A stretch of DNA of 64,000 nt, taken from assembly GCF_014202315.1 (NCBI RefSeq), contig NZ_JACHGN010000014.1, forward strand, positions 124,001-188,000, written 5' to 3'. Shown here in pieces: positions 33,610 through 42,113 of this stretch (the stretch's first letter is position 1; the number at the start of each line of letters is the position of its first letter). A program made the translations under genes and the position numbers. Below the pieces are notes generated by a model, which saw only the letters and a list, made by a program, of their open reading frames with translations, was not told the DNA's origin and did no database searches. Source of the DNA: Thermocatellispora tengchongensis (GTDB lineage: Bacteria > Actinomycetota > Actinomycetes > Streptosporangiales > Streptosporangiaceae).

Positions 33610-34344
33610 TCAGCCCGCCACGGCCGTGCGTGGCCGCCGCGGGCTGACGGCCAGCCGGAAGAAGGCGCCGAGTGCCGCCCACAGGACGAGCTGGGTGGCC
33701 AGGGAGGCCAGGCGGAAGTCCCACAGCAGGGTGGCGGGGAAGCCGGACGGGACCTCCTCCACCTCCGGGAGGACCAGCCAGGCCACGGCCACCGGGAGCA
33801 GGAACCCGAGGGCCCCCGCGGCCACCGGGTAGCGCGGGACCCTGCGGGCGCAGGTGACCGCGACCGCCAGGGACAACAGGCCGATGGCCACCATGACCAG
33901 GTACAGGACGGTACGGCTCCCGATGGTCTCGGGGTCGCCGACCGCGGGCGGGTTGGCGGGGTACTTCACGAACGGGACCAGCACCACCGCGACGAACGCG
34001 GCGGCGGCCATGACGGCGGCGAGGGTGCCCGCGGGCCGGGGCCCGATCCGGCCGCGCAGCGCGGCGAAGGCGAGGGCGAAGACGCCGCCCACCGCCGCGC
34101 CGTACAGGCCGAGGGCCAGGAACAGACCGGCGCGCTGGCCGTCCCGGCTGACCACGGCCTCGTCGTGGGAGTGGGAGTGGGCGGGGGCCTCGCTCTGGGC
34201 CTGGTCCTGGGCCGCGTGCGCGGCCTCCTCCAGGGCGATGGCCGCCTCGACCCGGGGCTCGCCCACGGCGTAGGCGAAGCACGCGGCGATGAGCCCGGCG
34301 GCCAGCCCGGCGAGCAGGCCCCGGACGAGCAGGGCGCGTATCAC
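33610..34344 (-). CDS. cbtA: CbtA family cobalt transporter subunit
   Basis: A 244-residue membrane protein with about six hydrophobic segments and a His-rich loop AHSHSHDEAV after the first one. The opening RALLVRGLLAGLAAGLIAACFAYAVGEP and the PFVKYPANPPAVGDPETIGSRT loop (written in part) are the CbtA signature. CbtA and CbtB are B12-riboswitch-linked cobalt uptake candidates. It starts with GTG nine bases after cbtB and belongs to its operon. Confidence 0.93.
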   Translation of the reverse strand: MIRALLVRGLLAGLAAGLIAACFAYAVGEPRVEAAIALEEAAHAAQDQAQSEAPAHSHSHDEAVVSRDGQRAGLFLALGLYGAAVGGVFALAFAALRGRIGPRPAGTLAAVMAAAAFVAVVLVPFVKYPANPPAVGDPETIGSRTVLYLVMVAIGLLSLAVAVTCARRVPRYPVAAGALGFLLPVAVAWLVLPEVEEVPSGFPATLLWDFRLASLATQLVLWAALGAFFRLAVSPRRPRTAVAG

Positions 34345-34353
34345 GACGCGCGC

Positions 34354-34545
34354 TCAGTGGCAGGGCACGCCGAGCAGGTGGCGCCCGTCGTGCATCAGCT
34401 CGTGCAGGTAGGAGCCCATCTGGGAGACCGCGCCCTGGTCGAAGGTGACCAGGTAGGCGACCAGCAGGAGCAGGGGTACGGCGGCGAGCAGCCAGGGCAG
34501 GAGCCGGGAGAGGGGGATGGGGGTGGTGGCGGTGAGCTCACTCAT
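34354..34545 (-). CDS. cbtB: CbtB family cobalt transporter subunit
   Basis: A 63-residue protein with one membrane segment (PWLLAAVPLLLLVAYLVTF, residues about 17-35) and the C-terminal metal-binding pattern HELMHDGRHLLGVPCH, typical of CbtB. The ATG follows an AAGGAGG site. It is the first gene after the minus-strand cobalamin riboswitch and probably acts with CbtA in cobalt import. Confidence 0.95.
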   Translation of the reverse strand: MSELTATTPIPLSRLLPWLLAAVPLLLLVAYLVTFDQGAVSQMGSYLHELMHDGRHLLGVPCH

Positions 34546-34566
34546 GCGATGCCTCCTTGGGAATGA

Positions 34567-34690
34567 CGCGTCCCACTCGGTGAGGACGCGGCGGCCAAGT
34601 GACCTGGCTCCCGGAAGGCTGCTTCCGGATACAGTGGCGCGCCCGCACCGGCATCTCACCGGATTTCCCTCGGACCGCCGCGAAATCCCC
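34567..34690 (-). promoter_or_regulatory. Cobalamin riboswitch (before cbtBA)
   Basis: Read on the minus strand it gives GAGGGAAATCCGGTGAGATG, CCGGTGCGGGCGCGCCACTG (B12 box GCCACTG at 34632-34638) and GGGAGCCAGGTCA. A hairpin CGCGTCC/GGACGCG (34567-34573 with 34584-34590) lies between the aptamer and the AAGGAGG site of cbtB, suiting ligand-dependent control. It should regulate the whole coupled run cbtB-cbtA-phosphatase-chlID-cobO-cobB. Confidence 0.93.
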
Positions 34691-34787
34691 CGGAACGTAC
34701 CCTTTTATCACTCAATGCGTCAAGCGCCCCAGTCCAGCGGCACCGTAGTCTGATCGCGGGACGCGACGGGCGACACGAGGAGTGCGC

Positions 34788-36089
34788 GTGGGGGCGAAGT
34801 GGGCCGAGCACACGGTCTGGTGGCACGTCTACCCTCTCGGCTTCACCGGCGCCGAGAAGCAGGCGCTGCCGCCGGGCGAGCCGCCGCGCGACCGGCTGGC
34901 CCACATCGAGGGCTGGCTCGACTACGCGGTCGCGCTCGGCTGCTCCGGGCTGCTGCTCGGGCCGATATTCGAGGCCGAGACCCACGGCTACGACACCGTG
35001 GACCACTTCGCGATCGACCGGCGGCTCGGCGACGACGCCGCGTTCGACCGGCTGGTCGCGGCGGCGCGTGAGCGCGGGCTGCGGCTCGTGCTCGACGGCG
35101 TGTTCAACCACGTCGGGCGGGGCTTTCCCGCCTTCGTACGCGCCGAGGCCGGCGACCCGGCGTACACGCGCTGGTTCCGGCGCGGCGACGACGGCGAGTA
35201 CGCCGACTTCGAGGGCCACCGCCACCTGGTGGCGCTCGACCACGACGAGCCCGCCGTGCTCGACCACGTCGTCCGGGTCATGACGCACTGGCTGGACCGG
35301 GGCGCGTCCGGCTGGCGGCTGGACGCCGCGTACGCCGTGCCGCCCGCGTTCTGGCGCGAGGCCCTGGCCCGGGTCCGCCGCGCCCACCCCGGCGCCTGGT
35401 TCGCCGGGGAGAAGATCCACGGCGACTACGCGGCGTACGCCGAGGCGTCCGGGCTGGACTCCCTCACCCAGTACGAGCTGTGGAAGGCCATCTGGAGCTC
35501 GCTCAACGACCGCAACTTCTTCGAGCTGGCCTGGGCCCTGGACCGGCACGTCAAGCTGCTCGACACCTTCGTGCCGCAGACCTTCGCCGGCAACCACGAC
35601 GTGACCAGGCTCGCCGACAGGCTCGCCGACGAGCGGCATCTCGGCCACGCGCTCGCGGTGTTGCTCACCGTCGCGGGCGTGCCGAGCGTCTACTACGGCG
35701 ACGAGCAGGGCCTGCGCGGCGTCAAGGAGGAGCGGGCCGGCGGCGACGACGCGATCCGCCCGGCGTTCCCCGACCGGCCCGGCGGCCTCGACCCCGCGGG
35801 CCTGCCGGTCTACCGGCTGCACCAGCGCCTGATCGCGCTGCGCCGCCGCCACCCGTGGCTGGTGCGGGCCCGTACGGCCGCCGCGCACCTCACCAACCGG
35901 GCGGTCGCGCTGCGCTCGGAGGGCGACGCCGGCCAGACCCTGATCACGCTGCTCAACGTGGACGACGAGGAGTACCGGTTCCCGCTGGACCTCGCCGGCC
36001 TCGCCGTCGCCGGCTCCTCCCAGGGCCCGGAGCGGCACCACGGCGACCCGGCGGTCGTCCCCGCGCACGGCTGGACGATCCTGGCCTGA
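34788..36089 (+). CDS. GH13 family alpha-amylase-like glycosidase
   Basis: A 433-residue (beta/alpha)8 enzyme with the GH13 conserved regions: DGVFNHVGRGF (region I), GWRLDAAYAV (region II, Asp nucleophile), WFAGEKIHGDY (Glu acid/base) and FAGNHDVTRL (region IV). A short C-terminal beta domain follows. There is no signal peptide, so it is cytoplasmic, suggesting action on imported maltodextrins, trehalose or sucrose-like substrates. I chose GTG 34788 with AGGAG six bases upstream; GTG 34782 is the alternative. It is monocistronic. Confidence 0.92.
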   Translation: MGAKWAEHTVWWHVYPLGFTGAEKQALPPGEPPRDRLAHIEGWLDYAVALGCSGLLLGPIFEAETHGYDTVDHFAIDRRLGDDAAFDRLVAAARERGLRLVLDGVFNHVGRGFPAFVRAEAGDPAYTRWFRRGDDGEYADFEGHRHLVALDHDEPAVLDHVVRVMTHWLDRGASGWRLDAAYAVPPAFWREALARVRRAHPGAWFAGEKIHGDYAAYAEASGLDSLTQYELWKAIWSSLNDRNFFELAWALDRHVKLLDTFVPQTFAGNHDVTRLADRLADERHLGHALAVLLTVAGVPSVYYGDEQGLRGVKEERAGGDDAIRPAFPDRPGGLDPAGLPVYRLHQRLIALRRRHPWLVRARTAAAHLTNRAVALRSEGDAGQTLITLLNVDDEEYRFPLDLAGLAVAGSSQGPERHHGDPAVVPAHGWTILA

Positions 36090-36114
36090 CGCCCCTCTTC
36101 TAGGGGATGTCCTT

Positions 36115-36639
36115 CTAGGGGATGTCGGCGGTCTGCACCGTGGCGATCTCGCCCATGGCCGCCGACAGGCACAGGTCGAGCGGGTAGGAGGTGACGGCGA
36201 GCAGGTCGGCCACGAGCAGCGGGCCGTACGCCGCGGTGTCGCGGGGCGACAGCGGCGGGGCCTCCTCCGCGCCCGGGTGCACCCCCAGCGCGCCCGAGAG
36301 CATCAGCACCAGGGCGGTGACGTCCACGCGCAGGGTCTCGGCGGGCAGCCACCGGGCGGTCTGGCCCGCCACGCGGTCCAGCACCGCGCGCACGTCGTCG
36401 CTCGCGATCCCGCCGTGGTGCAGGTTCTCCAGCAGCATGCGCACCATCGCCCCCATGACCAGCCCCGACTGCGCCGGATCGGCCGCCGCGAGCCGCGCCA
36501 CGGCCTCGCCGTACGCCTCGTGGTCGCGCGCCATGGCCGCCTTGACGGCCTCGTGCACGGCCCCCGCGATGCCGCGGGCCGGTTCGGGCAGATCGCGCCA
36601 GGACGCGGGGTGGGGCAGCTCACGCCAAGACACGGTCAT
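36115..36639 (-). CDS. Hypothetical helical protein
   Basis: A 174-residue Ala/Leu-rich, probably all-helical soluble protein that I do not recognise. It begins WRELPHPASWRDLPEPARG, a short near-repeat of WRxLP. The ATG follows an AGGAAGG site. Around its stop codon a 15-bp segment (GACATCCCCTAGAAG) is tandemly duplicated, which gives a second in-frame-independent TAG just after the first. It is divergent from the next unknown gene (153-bp gap), so the two could be co-regulated. Confidence 0.78.
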   Translation of the reverse strand: MTVSWRELPHPASWRDLPEPARGIAGAVHEAVKAAMARDHEAYGEAVARLAAADPAQSGLVMGAMVRMLLENLHHGGIASDDVRAVLDRVAGQTARWLPAETLRVDVTALVLMLSGALGVHPGAEEAPPLSPRDTAAYGPLLVADLLAVTSYPLDLCLSAAMGEIATVQTADIP

Positions 36640-36792
36640 GGTTTCCTTCCTCAGGGCGATGCGAGGGACGCCGCAGGACAGGATGGCACACACCACCCCG
36701 CCCACCACGGGAAATCCGCCGTACGTGGCCGGACCCACAAGATTGTCGGTGGGGTTCTCTACGATGAGCGGCCTGATGGAGGGAGCCCGCCG

Positions 36793-37242
36793 ATGCTGGA
36801 CGCGATGATCGTGCCGTTGCTGGTCACCACCGACCTGCCGCCCGGGTCCGACGTGGCGCAGTTCGGGCGCATCGTCACCGGCGCGGTGCGCACGCTCCGC
36901 CGCGGCGACCTCGCCTACCCCGGTTACCTGCACGGGCGCACGTTCTGGCTCGACCGCCCCGGCCCGCCGGGCGGGCTGCGGCGCGAGGAGCTGCGCTTCG
37001 CGGCGCTGCTCGGCTTCCTGTCGGCGGCCGGCCCGCGCGGCTCGGCCCGCGAGGTGGTGGCCGACGCCCGCGCGGCGATCACGGTCGCGATCTCGGCCCG
37101 CTACGGCGACCTGGGCAGCCCGCCGGCGGTGATGGGCATCCGCAGCGAGGACGTCCGCGAGCGCACCCCCGAGACCGCCGTCACCGCGATCACCTCCGAC
37201 GCGGTGCCCGAGCTCGCCGCGGTGACCCGCTCCTATCTCTGA
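36793..37242 (+). CDS. Hypothetical protein
   Basis: A 149-residue soluble protein, no family recognised. It contains VPLLVTTDLPPGSDVAQFG and YLHGRTFWLDRPGPPGG. A helical Ala-rich second half has DARAAITVAISARYGDLG. The ATG has GGAGGGAG nine bases upstream. A TACGAT box at 36760-36765 could be its -10. It is divergent from the gene at 36115-36639. Confidence 0.78.
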   Translation: MLDAMIVPLLVTTDLPPGSDVAQFGRIVTGAVRTLRRGDLAYPGYLHGRTFWLDRPGPPGGLRREELRFAALLGFLSAAGPRGSAREVVADARAAITVAISARYGDLGSPPAVMGIRSEDVRERTPETAVTAITSDAVPELAAVTRSYL

Positions 37243-37412
37243 CCCCCGTGGTCTCCGGCGCCGCGACCCGCTTGATCAAGGTTTGACCCATCGATCGCGG
37301 CCCAATCACCCGCCAGGGGTTTCACTCTGATTTGGGTAAGGGCAGGATGGTCGCCACAGCACAAGCCATGGCCTGTGTGTGACAGTGACGGTCACGAGTG
37401 CTGGAGGCCGCG

Positions 37413-38330
37413 ATGGACCTGACGGTGCAAGTGGTGCTGCTGGACCACCGGGTCGCGGTGGTCACGGTCGCCGGCGAGCTGGACATGCTGACGGTGCCGC
37501 TGCTCGAAGCGGCACTCCGGGACCTGCCCGAGTCCGGGGTCCGGCGCGTCGTGCTCGACGTCACCGACCTGGGGTTCTGCGACGCGGCGGGCGTCCATCT
37601 GCTGCAGCGCGCCCATCGCGGCCTGGCCGCGGCCGGCGGCGGCCTCGGCCTGGCGGGCGCGGGCCGCATCCTGCGCCACCTGCTCACGCTGACCTGCGTC
37701 GACGCCATCCCCCTGTACGCGAGCGCCGCCCAGGCGATCCAGGCACTCGACGCACTGGCCGCCCAGCAGGGCGGCCCGCTGCCCCGGGAGCCGGAACGGG
37801 CCCAGCGACCGCCCCACCCCGAACGGAGACCGCCCGGGGAGACACGGCCCGAGCCGGGGCCCACGCGTGAGCGGGGACCGCTCCCGGAGTCAGGGCCGGG
37901 GCCGTCCCGGGAGCCGGGCCCGCTCGGGGAGTCGCGGCCCGAGCCGGGGCCGTCCCGGGAGCCGGGCGCGCTCGGGGAGGCGCGGCCCGAGCCGGGGCCG
38001 TGGCGGGAGCCCGAGCCGGGGCCCGCGCGTGAGCGGGGACCGCTCCCGCAGTCGGGGCCGGGGCCGTGGCGGGAGCGGGGACCGCTTGGGGAAACGTGGC
38101 CGGAGCCGCCGGGGGCGTCGCAGCCGGGCGGGGGGCGTGACGACGTGCCGCGTCCGCCGCGTGGGCGGCAGCGTCATCTGCCGCGGCTGCGGGTCCTGGG
38201 GCCGCTGCCCGAGTCGCGCCGCCGCACCGCGCTCGCCGTCGCGCGCAGGCACGCCGCCATGCGGTCCCCGGCGCCGCCGCCCGGCCAGGAGCCGCAGCCG
38301 CGGCCCCCGGATCGCGACCAGCCCCGGTGA
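37413..38330 (+). CDS. STAS-domain (anti-anti-sigma-like) protein with repetitive tail
   Basis: A 305-residue protein. Residues 1-115 form a STAS domain (VVTVAGELDMLTVPLLEAAL, VVLDVTDLGFCDAAGVHLLQRAH). The phosphorylatable Ser/Thr position of classical anti-anti-sigma factors (D-S-x-G) is DAAG here, so it cannot be switched in the usual way. The remaining 190 residues are a disordered tail of Pro, Glu, Arg, Gly with approximately 14-16-residue repeats (GPLGESRPEPGPSREP type). ATG 37413 has GGAGG; GTG 37398 is an alternative. The partner kinase or sigma factor is not in this window. Confidence 0.85.
   Translation: MDLTVQVVLLDHRVAVVTVAGELDMLTVPLLEAALRDLPESGVRRVVLDVTDLGFCDAAGVHLLQRAHRGLAAAGGGLGLAGAGRILRHLLTLTCVDAIPLYASAAQAIQALDALAAQQGGPLPREPERAQRPPHPERRPPGETRPEPGPTRERGPLPESGPGPSREPGPLGESRPEPGPSREPGALGEARPEPGPWREPEPGPARERGPLPQSGPGPWRERGPLGETWPEPPGASQPGGGRDDVPRPPRGRQRHLPRLRVLGPLPESRRRTALAVARRHAAMRSPAPPPGQEPQPRPPDRDQPR
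37842..38107 (+). repeat. Degenerate 42-48-bp coding repeat
   Basis: Imperfect units such as GPLGESRPEPGPSREP, GALGEARPEPGPWREP and GPLPQSGPGPWRER alternate through the tail of the STAS protein. They lie in frame and are strongly GC-rich. Confidence 0.7.
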
Positions 38331-38368
38331 ACCGCCGCATGCGGGCCCCCCGCCGGGGCGGGGCCTTG

Positions 38369-38374
38369 TAGGTT
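38369..38374 (+). promoter_or_regulatory. -10 box of a leaderless promoter
   Basis: TAGGTT ends six bases before the ATG of the aldo/keto reductase, with no ribosome site between, so the mRNA probably starts at the start codon. Confidence 0.5.
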
Positions 38375-38380
38375 CATGCC

Positions 38381-39310
38381 ATGAACGCGCACCGCTTCGG
38401 GCTCGGGCTGGCGGCGCTGGGCCGGCCGGCGTACATCACGCTGGGCCGGGAGGAGGATCTCGGCGGCGACCGCAGCGTGGCCGCCATGCGCTCGCGCACG
38501 TGGGAGGTGCTCGACGCGGCCTGGGCGGCGGGGGTGCGCTACTTCGACGCGGCCCGGTCGTACGGGCGGGCGGAGGAGTTCCTGGCCGGGTGGCTGCGCG
38601 AGCGGGCGATCCCGGCGGGCACGGTGTCGGTCGGCTCCAAGTGGGGCTACGCGTACGTCGGCGGCTGGCGGATGGACGCCGAGCAGCAGGAGGTCAAGGA
38701 GCTGTCGGCGGAACGGCTGCGCGCCCAGCTCGCCGAGAGCCGGGAGCTGCTGGGGCCGTACCTGTCGCTGTACCAGATCCACTCGGCCACGGCCGAGAGC
38801 GGGGTGCTGCGCGACGCCGAGGTGCTGGCCGTGCTGCGCGAGCTGCGCGCCGACGGCGTGGCCATCGGCGTCACGACCACCGGGCCGCGCCAGGCCGAGA
38901 CCGTGGACCTCGCCGTGGAGGCGGGGATCTTCGACACCGTGCAGTCCACCTGGAACCTGCTGGAGCCCTCGGCGGGGCCCGCGCTGGCGCGGGCGTACGA
39001 GGCGGGACTGACCGTGATCGTCAAGGAGGGCGTGGCGAACGGCCGCCTCACCGCGCGGGCCGCGCCCCCGGCGCTCGCCGAGGCCGCCCGCGAGCGCGGC
39101 GTGACCCCCGACGCCCTGGCCCTGGCCGCCGTCCTGGCCCGGCCGTGGACCGGCGTGGTGCTCAGCGGCGCCGCCACGACGGCCCAGCTCGACAGCAACC
39201 TGTCCGCGTCCGGGGTGAAGTGGACCGAGGACCTGGACGAGCGGCTGTCCGGCCTGGCCGAGCCTCCCGGCGCCTACTGGTCCACCCGGGCCTCCCTGCC
39301 CTGGCACTGA
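38381..39310 (+). CDS. Aldo/keto reductase
   Basis: A 309-residue TIM-barrel reductase: GVRYFDAARSYGRAEEFLAGW holds the catalytic Asp and Tyr, SVGSKWGY the Lys, and YQIHSATAES the His. NADPH binding is expected at the C-terminal LSGAATTAQLDSN. The family reduces aldehydes or ketones. The substrate is unknown. A TAGGTT box six bases before the ATG suggests a leaderless transcript. Confidence 0.92.
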   Translation: MNAHRFGLGLAALGRPAYITLGREEDLGGDRSVAAMRSRTWEVLDAAWAAGVRYFDAARSYGRAEEFLAGWLRERAIPAGTVSVGSKWGYAYVGGWRMDAEQQEVKELSAERLRAQLAESRELLGPYLSLYQIHSATAESGVLRDAEVLAVLRELRADGVAIGVTTTGPRQAETVDLAVEAGIFDTVQSTWNLLEPSAGPALARAYEAGLTVIVKEGVANGRLTARAAPPALAEAARERGVTPDALALAAVLARPWTGVVLSGAATTAQLDSNLSASGVKWTEDLDERLSGLAEPPGAYWSTRASLPWH

Positions 39311-39394
39311 CCCCGCCCGGGGCCGATGCCCGCCGCGCCCCCTGGGCGGCGACGTGACAGAATGCGGGTATCCGTCCACGAGCAGGAGGTCGCC

Positions 39395-39637
39395 ATGTCC
39401 GCCACCCCGTCGGAACCCGATCCCGAGATTCGGCCCGAAGACGCGGCGGCTCAGACCGAGGGCGCGACCGACCCCGACGACGAGCTGAAGCGGAAGTTCC
39501 GTGAGGCCCTGGAGCGCAAGCGCAGGTCGGAGGCCGAGGCCAACGGCGGCGGCCACGCCCGGGGCAACTCCAAGATCCACGGGGCCCACGGGCCCGCCGC
39601 GCACCGCCGCTCCTTCCGGCGCAAGAGCGGCGGCTGA
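39395..39637 (+). CDS. DUF5302 domain-containing protein
   Basis: An 80-residue hydrophilic protein with DDELKRKFREALERKR in the middle and a basic, highly conserved-looking end (NSKIHGAHGPAAHRRSFRRKSGG, in part), characteristic of the actinobacterial DUF5302 family. Function unknown; the basic tail suggests nucleic-acid contact. The ATG has GCAGGAGG. The preceding CAGAAT could be a -10. Confidence 0.85.
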   Translation: MSATPSEPDPEIRPEDAAAQTEGATDPDDELKRKFREALERKRRSEAEANGGGHARGNSKIHGAHGPAAHRRSFRRKSGG

Positions 39638-39786
39638 CGGACGGCAGACGCAGGCCCCGGCTCGCCCACCCCGCCCGCCCGGTTCAGGCACCCTGCCTCA
39701 AGCCCGGTGCGCGGCACGCCTGGGGCCGGTCACGCACGCGCTCGGGCCGGTTCACGCCGCGCGCGGAGCCGGTTCGGCGCGGGGCC

Positions 39787-40668
39787 TCAGGTCGGCTCGC
39801 ACACCCTGCCGTCGCCGTCGCGGTCGAGGTACCAGGCGTACTCCGGATCGGCCCCGCGCACGTACGGTCCCTTGCCCGCCCGGTTGGCCTCCTCGCAGGT
39901 GGCGTAGCGCGGGTCGGCGGCGCCCTCCAGGATGAGCGCCGGCGGGGTCGTCGCGCCGGGCTGCTGTGAGAACCCCGGCGGGGTCGGCACGCCCGGCGTG
40001 GGGGCAGGGCTCGCGGGCGGCGGAGTCGGCGTGGTGGGCGGGCCGGTCGGGTCGCCGGTGGCGCCGGGCGGGGGCGTGCCCACACCCGCGCCCACGCCGA
40101 CGCGCAGCACGATCGGGTCGCCGTACGCCGCGGTGGTGCCCGCCACCGGCTGCTGCTCGGCGACGACGAGAGCCTGGCCCGGCTGCTGGGCGGTGGCCGG
40201 CGGCTCCACGACCACGTTGGTGAAACCGAGGTTCTGCAGCACCCCGCGGGCCTCGTCGGGCGACAGGCCCGTCACGTCGGGCAGCGTGCCCCCGGCCGCG
40301 GGACTCTCGGACGCCGGGGCGGCCTGGACGTCCTCGGCCACCGGGCCCGGCTTGATGCCGCCGGTGAACACGATCGCGAGCGCGGCGGCCACCGAGCAGC
40401 ACGCCAGCAGCACCCCGATCACCAGCATCGAGATCCGGAACGTGCGGGTGGTCCGCAGCGACGGCGGATCGGGCGGCGGCGTCGGCATCGGCGACCACAT
40501 CGGCCCGCCCATCGGCGTACCTCCAGGACCGGGCGCCCACCAGCCGGGGACGGTCCACCAGCCGGGCACGGGCGCGGGTCCCACCCCCGGCGGCGGCCAG
40601 TGGGCGGGCGGAGGCCACTGAGGTGGCTGTGGCGGCGGCCACGGCCCGCCCGGGGGTGGGTGACTCAT
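39787..40668 (-). CDS. PASTA and Excalibur domain membrane protein
   Basis: A 293-residue single-span protein. A Pro/Trp-rich cytoplasmic N-terminus (about 1-85) precedes a membrane helix ISMLVIGVLLACCSVAAALAIVF (written in part, about 92-115). The extracellular PASTA domain begins LPDVTGLSPDEARGVLQNLGF (in part) and ends before a Pro/Thr linker. The C-terminal Excalibur domain has YATCEEANRAGKGPY and the Ca-binding loop DRDGDGRVCE. It probably senses or binds cell-wall material. The ATG has GAGGGAG. Confidence 0.9.
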   Translation of the reverse strand: MSHPPPGGPWPPPQPPQWPPPAHWPPPGVGPAPVPGWWTVPGWWAPGPGGTPMGGPMWSPMPTPPPDPPSLRTTRTFRISMLVIGVLLACCSVAAALAIVFTGGIKPGPVAEDVQAAPASESPAAGGTLPDVTGLSPDEARGVLQNLGFTNVVVEPPATAQQPGQALVVAEQQPVAGTTAAYGDPIVLRVGVGAGVGTPPPGATGDPTGPPTTPTPPPASPAPTPGVPTPPGFSQQPGATTPPALILEGAADPRYATCEEANRAGKGPYVRGADPEYAWYLDRDGDGRVCEPT

Positions 40669-41006
40669 CAGGCTCCCTCGGCGCCCCGATACGCCAACGA
40701 GTTTTGGTCCAACGTTACCCTTCGCATGCCCCGGCGTGGGCCCGAGCACGGCGAGTGACCCACCGTGACCAGCGATGCCGTTGGCACCGGGGTCGCGATG
40801 GAGTGCCGCGCATTGGGTAGCGTGGCCATGACGTTTCCGCTGGTACGCCCGCGGACGCGTACGGGGGGCACCGGGCCGGCACCGCGGCGTGACCGGTTCG
40901 ACCCGATGTGACCCCCACCTGACCCTCGGGGTCACGCCACGTGACGCCGACGCTCGCGGCGTCACCGCGATCCGCCGCCGAGCCGGCTCCGGACCGGCTC
41001 CGGGCC
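40669..41006. other. Intergenic region without a gene
   Basis: Holds the minus-strand promoter for the PASTA/Excalibur gene and many GTGAC/GTCAC words, including a perfect 9-bp hairpin GTGACGCCG / CGGCGTCAC (40941-40949 with 40957-40965). No coding signal is convincing. Confidence 0.4.
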
Positions 41007-41029
41007 GGCTCCGCCGGCCAGGCGGAGCC
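41007..41029 (+). terminator. Hairpin upstream of the sugar operon promoter
   Basis: GGCTCCGCC pairs perfectly with GGCGGAGCC around the loop GGCCA, followed by TAAAAGATCTT. It looks like a terminator that insulates the sugar operon promoter, though no plus-strand gene ends near it. Confidence 0.5.
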
Positions 41030-41059
41030 TAAAAGATCTTCAAATCATTGCCCGCGGAT

Positions 41060-41099
41060 TTCATTGACATGAACGCGATGTAATCCTACCGTCTCGTGT
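41060..41099 (+). promoter_or_regulatory. Leaderless promoter with operator for the sugar operon
   Basis: -35 TTGACA (41064-41069) and -10 TACCGT (41087-41092) with a 17-bp spacer. The expected start falls at the ATG at 41100, so the mRNA is leaderless. A perfect inverted repeat TTCAT-TGAC-ATGAA (41060-41073) covers the -35. It is the best candidate site for the SorC-type regulator encoded at the end of the operon. The 41030-41100 stretch is clearly more AT-rich than the genome. Confidence 0.65.
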
Positions 41100-42113
41100 A
41101 TGTCTAGTCATGAGCGCATAGATATTCAGATGCCCACCTTCGGGGCAGGCATCTGGCACTTCGGGCGGTATGTGGACAGATACGCCACCGACGGCTACGG
41201 CCCGCCGGTGAGCACGCTGGAGGCCATCGACCTGGCCGGACAGGTCGGCGAGCTCTCGGTGGTGGACATGACCTACCCCTTCGACCCCGCCGGGCTGGGC
41301 GTCGATGAGGTGGCCGACGCGCTCAAGCGCAACAACCTGCGCGCCATCGCCGTGACCCCGGAGATCTACACCCGGCGGTTCTCCCGGGGCGCGTTCACCA
41401 ACCCCGACCCGGCCGTGCGCCGGCAGGCGATCGAGCTGGTGTCCGAGGCCGCCGAGGTCGCGCGCCGGCTCGGCTGCGACTACGTGAAGCTGTGGCCGGG
41501 GCAGGACGGCTGGGACTACCCGTTCCAGGTGGACCACTCCGAGGTGTGGAAGCTCTCCCTCGACGCCGTGCGCGAGCTGGCCGGCACCTTCCCCGACCTG
41601 CGCTTCGCCATCGAGTACAAGCCGCGCGAGCCGCGCAACACGATGGTGTTCTCCTCGGTGGCCAAGACGCTGCTCGGCATCGAGGAGATCGGGCTGCCCA
41701 ACGTCGGCATCCTGCTGGACTTCGGCCACTCCCTGTACGGCGGCGAGTCCCCCGCCGACGCGGCCCGCCTGGCGATGTCGCGCGGCCGGCTGTTCGCGAT
41801 CGACGTGAACGACAACTACCGGGGCTGGGACGACGACATGGTCGTCGGCTCCGTGCACCTGGTCGAGACCTTCGAGTTCTTCTACGCCCTGGCCGACGCC
41901 GGCTGGGAGGGCGTCTGGCAGCTCGACCAGTTCCCGTTCCGCGAGGACTCGGTCGAGGCGGCCCGCGCCGGCATCCGGGTGATGAAGACCATCCACCGCG
42001 CGCTCGGCCTGGTGGACCGCGAGGCCCTGGCCGCCGCGCAGCAGGCGCAGGACGCCCTGGCCGCCCAGCGCATCGTGCAGCGGGCCCTGCTCTCCGCCGG
42101 GGCCGGCCGGTGA
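41100..42113 (+). CDS. Sugar isomerase, xylose-isomerase-like TIM barrel (candidate D-apiose isomerase)
   Basis: A 337-residue AP-endonuclease-2/xylose-isomerase-like TIM barrel. Metal and substrate residues are visible in [18 protein letters not shown], the Glu of [12 protein letters not shown], the Asp/His of [29 protein letters not shown] and [11 protein letters not shown]. It is the first gene of an eight-gene coupled operon containing a split transketolase and an FGGY kinase. That combination is known from D-apiose degradation, where the isomerase makes D-apulose (ApsI). The specific substrate is inferred from neighbours, not from sequence. Confidence 0.85.
   Translation: MSSHERIDIQMPTFGAGIWHFGRYVDRYATDGYGPPVSTLEAIDLAGQVGELSVVDMTYPFDPAGLGVDEVADALKRNNLRAIAVTPEIYTRRFSRGAFTNPDPAVRRQAIELVSEAAEVARRLGCDYVKLWPGQDGWDYPFQVDHSEVWKLSLDAVRELAGTFPDLRFAIEYKPREPRNTMVFSSVAKTLLGIEEIGLPNVGILLDFGHSLYGGESPADAARLAMSRGRLFAIDVNDNYRGWDDDMVVGSVHLVETFEFFYALADAGWEGVWQLDQFPFREDSVEAARAGIRVMKTIHRALGLVDREALAAAQQAQDALAAQRIVQRALLSAGAGR

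Noticed and set aside
37319-37339. Stress-sigma (GTTT ... GGGTAA) promoter before the STAS gene
   Set aside because: The two boxes are present but only 11 bases apart, too close for a functional -35/-10 pair.
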